From Nocardioides aromaticivorans (GTDB lineage: Bacteria; Actinomycetota; Actinomycetes; Propionibacteriales; Nocardioidaceae), in the NCBI RefSeq assembly GCF_013408525.1, contig NZ_JACBZM010000001.1, positions 1,054,001 through 1,118,000 of the forward strand: a stretch of DNA of 64,000 bases, read 5' to 3'. Below are positions 63,496-64,000 of the stretch, piece after piece. How positions within the stretch are numbered: the first letter of the stretch is position 1; every line of letters begins with the position of its first letter. Made by a program: the position numbers and the translations under genes. A model generated the notes under the pieces. It was given only the letters and a program-made list of their open reading frames with translations. It was not told where the DNA came from and did no database searches.

Positions 63496-63891
63496 TCAGG
63501 CCTCGAGCTCGTCGGCCAGGGCGCGCAGGAGCTTGGCGACCGGCTGCGACGTACGACGGTCGGGGTGGCGTCCGTGACGGTAGGCCTCGCCGACGCCGTC
63601 GAGGAGCTGCATCAGGTCCTCGACGATCGGGACCATCTCCTCGGGCTTCTTGCGGCGCGCCTCCTTCTGGTTGCGCGACACCGACGCCGGGGCGTCGAGG
63701 AGCTTGACCTGCAGCGCCTGCTCGCCGCGGCGGCCCTGGGCGATGCCGAACTCGACGCGCGTGCCGGCCTTCAACGTGGTCACGCCCTCGGGCAGCGCGT
63801 CGGAACGGACGTAGACGTCCGGGCCCTCGGTCTGCGAGAGGAAGCCGAAGCCCTTCTCCGCGTCGTACCACTTCACCTTGCCAGTCGGCAC
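63496..63891 (-). CDS. cold shock domain-containing protein
   Basis: A 131-aa protein. The N-terminal cold shock domain (1-66) has GKVKWYDAEKGFGFLSQTEGPDVYVRSDAL with RNP1 KGFGFL; the RNP2 region is DVYVRSD instead of DVFVHYS, so one aromatic/His contact is changed. A helical C-terminal extension (about 75-131, KEARRKKPEEMVPIVEDLMQLLDGVGEAYRHG) is typical of actinobacterial long CspB-type proteins. It probably binds single-stranded RNA. The start is a GTG. It faces the MFS gene, 18 bp apart. Confidence 0.92.
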   Translation of the reverse strand: MPTGKVKWYDAEKGFGFLSQTEGPDVYVRSDALPEGVTTLKAGTRVEFGIAQGRRGEQALQVKLLDAPASVSRNQKEARRKKPEEMVPIVEDLMQLLDGVGEAYRHGRHPDRRTSQPVAKLLRALADELEA

Positions 63892-64000
63892 GGTCTCGAC
63901 CTTCCTCGTTGATCTGCAGGCTGCGGGCGGCGATCCGACGCCCGCGACCGCACATGCTAGACGAGTGCTCCGACCGCCCGGAAAGCAGTTTCCCCGCCCT
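63892..64000. other. upstream region of the cold-shock gene
   Basis: 109 bp to the window edge. On the minus strand TAGCAT at 63959-63954 could be the -10 of the cold-shock gene, giving a leader of about 55-60 nt with GAGGAAGG near the GTG. Nothing else is seen. Confidence 0.35.

Overview
The window is a GC-rich actinobacterial chromosome segment. Pointers to a Nocardioides-like member of the Propionibacteriales are the GTC/GAC/CTC-dominated codon use, many GTG starts, 4-nt GTGA/ATGA gene overlaps, a mycothiol-dependent-enzyme family protein, a DUF222/HNH (13E12-type) gene and actinobacterial DUF families (4032, 4245, 5302, 2530, 3027). The genus is an inference. No tRNA, rRNA, CRISPR array, prophage or insertion sequence was seen.

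Layout. 0-5 kb: 3' part of a pseudaminic acid cytidylyltransferase gene, an HtrA-like membrane serine protease, DUF5302, and a coupled ABC-F ATPase/GNAT acetyltransferase pair. 5-9 kb: a three-copy 72-bp tandem repeat next to the DUF222/HNH gene, then a SigE-like sigma factor with a membrane partner. 9-15 kb: truA, an RsmC-like methyltransferase, a 443-aa helical protein of unknown family, and xseAB. 15-18 kb: a molybdate operon (HTH-TOBE regulator, modA, modB, modC) behind a repeated CGCAGATGCG site. 18-30 kb: glpX, two hydrolases, an LpqY-SugABC-like sugar importer, a DUF4032 protein with kinase-like residues, a zinc alcohol dehydrogenase with a polytopic membrane protein, and an asparaginase. 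31.5-37.3 kb: a thiamine operon (thiE-thiO-thiS-thiG-thiE-like-thiD-thiC) behind a TPP riboswitch, interrupted by a 162-bp near-palindrome. 37-49 kb: a flavin monooxygenase, three secreted proteins (two sharing a C-terminal domain and a leader motif), two unrelated fumarases (class I and fumC), a serine hydrolase, an AMP-binding synthetase and a transglycosylase-like protein. 49-56.8 kb: PhoH with a PIN domain, trmB, then the str operon (rpsL-rpsG-fusA-tuf) with a canonical promoter and a strong terminator. 56.8-64 kb: a marR-MFS-NCS2 permease operon in which the MFS gene lacks a normal start codon, DUF2530 with a methyltransferase, DUF3027, a second MFS protein and a cold-shock-domain protein.

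Most of the window is ordinary core genome. The less explained signals are the thi-operon palindrome, the paralogous secreted proteins with a shared leader, the mod operator pair, the kinase-like DUF4032 protein, and a recurrent TANNNT hexamer 6-8 nt before start codons that suggests leaderless mRNAs.
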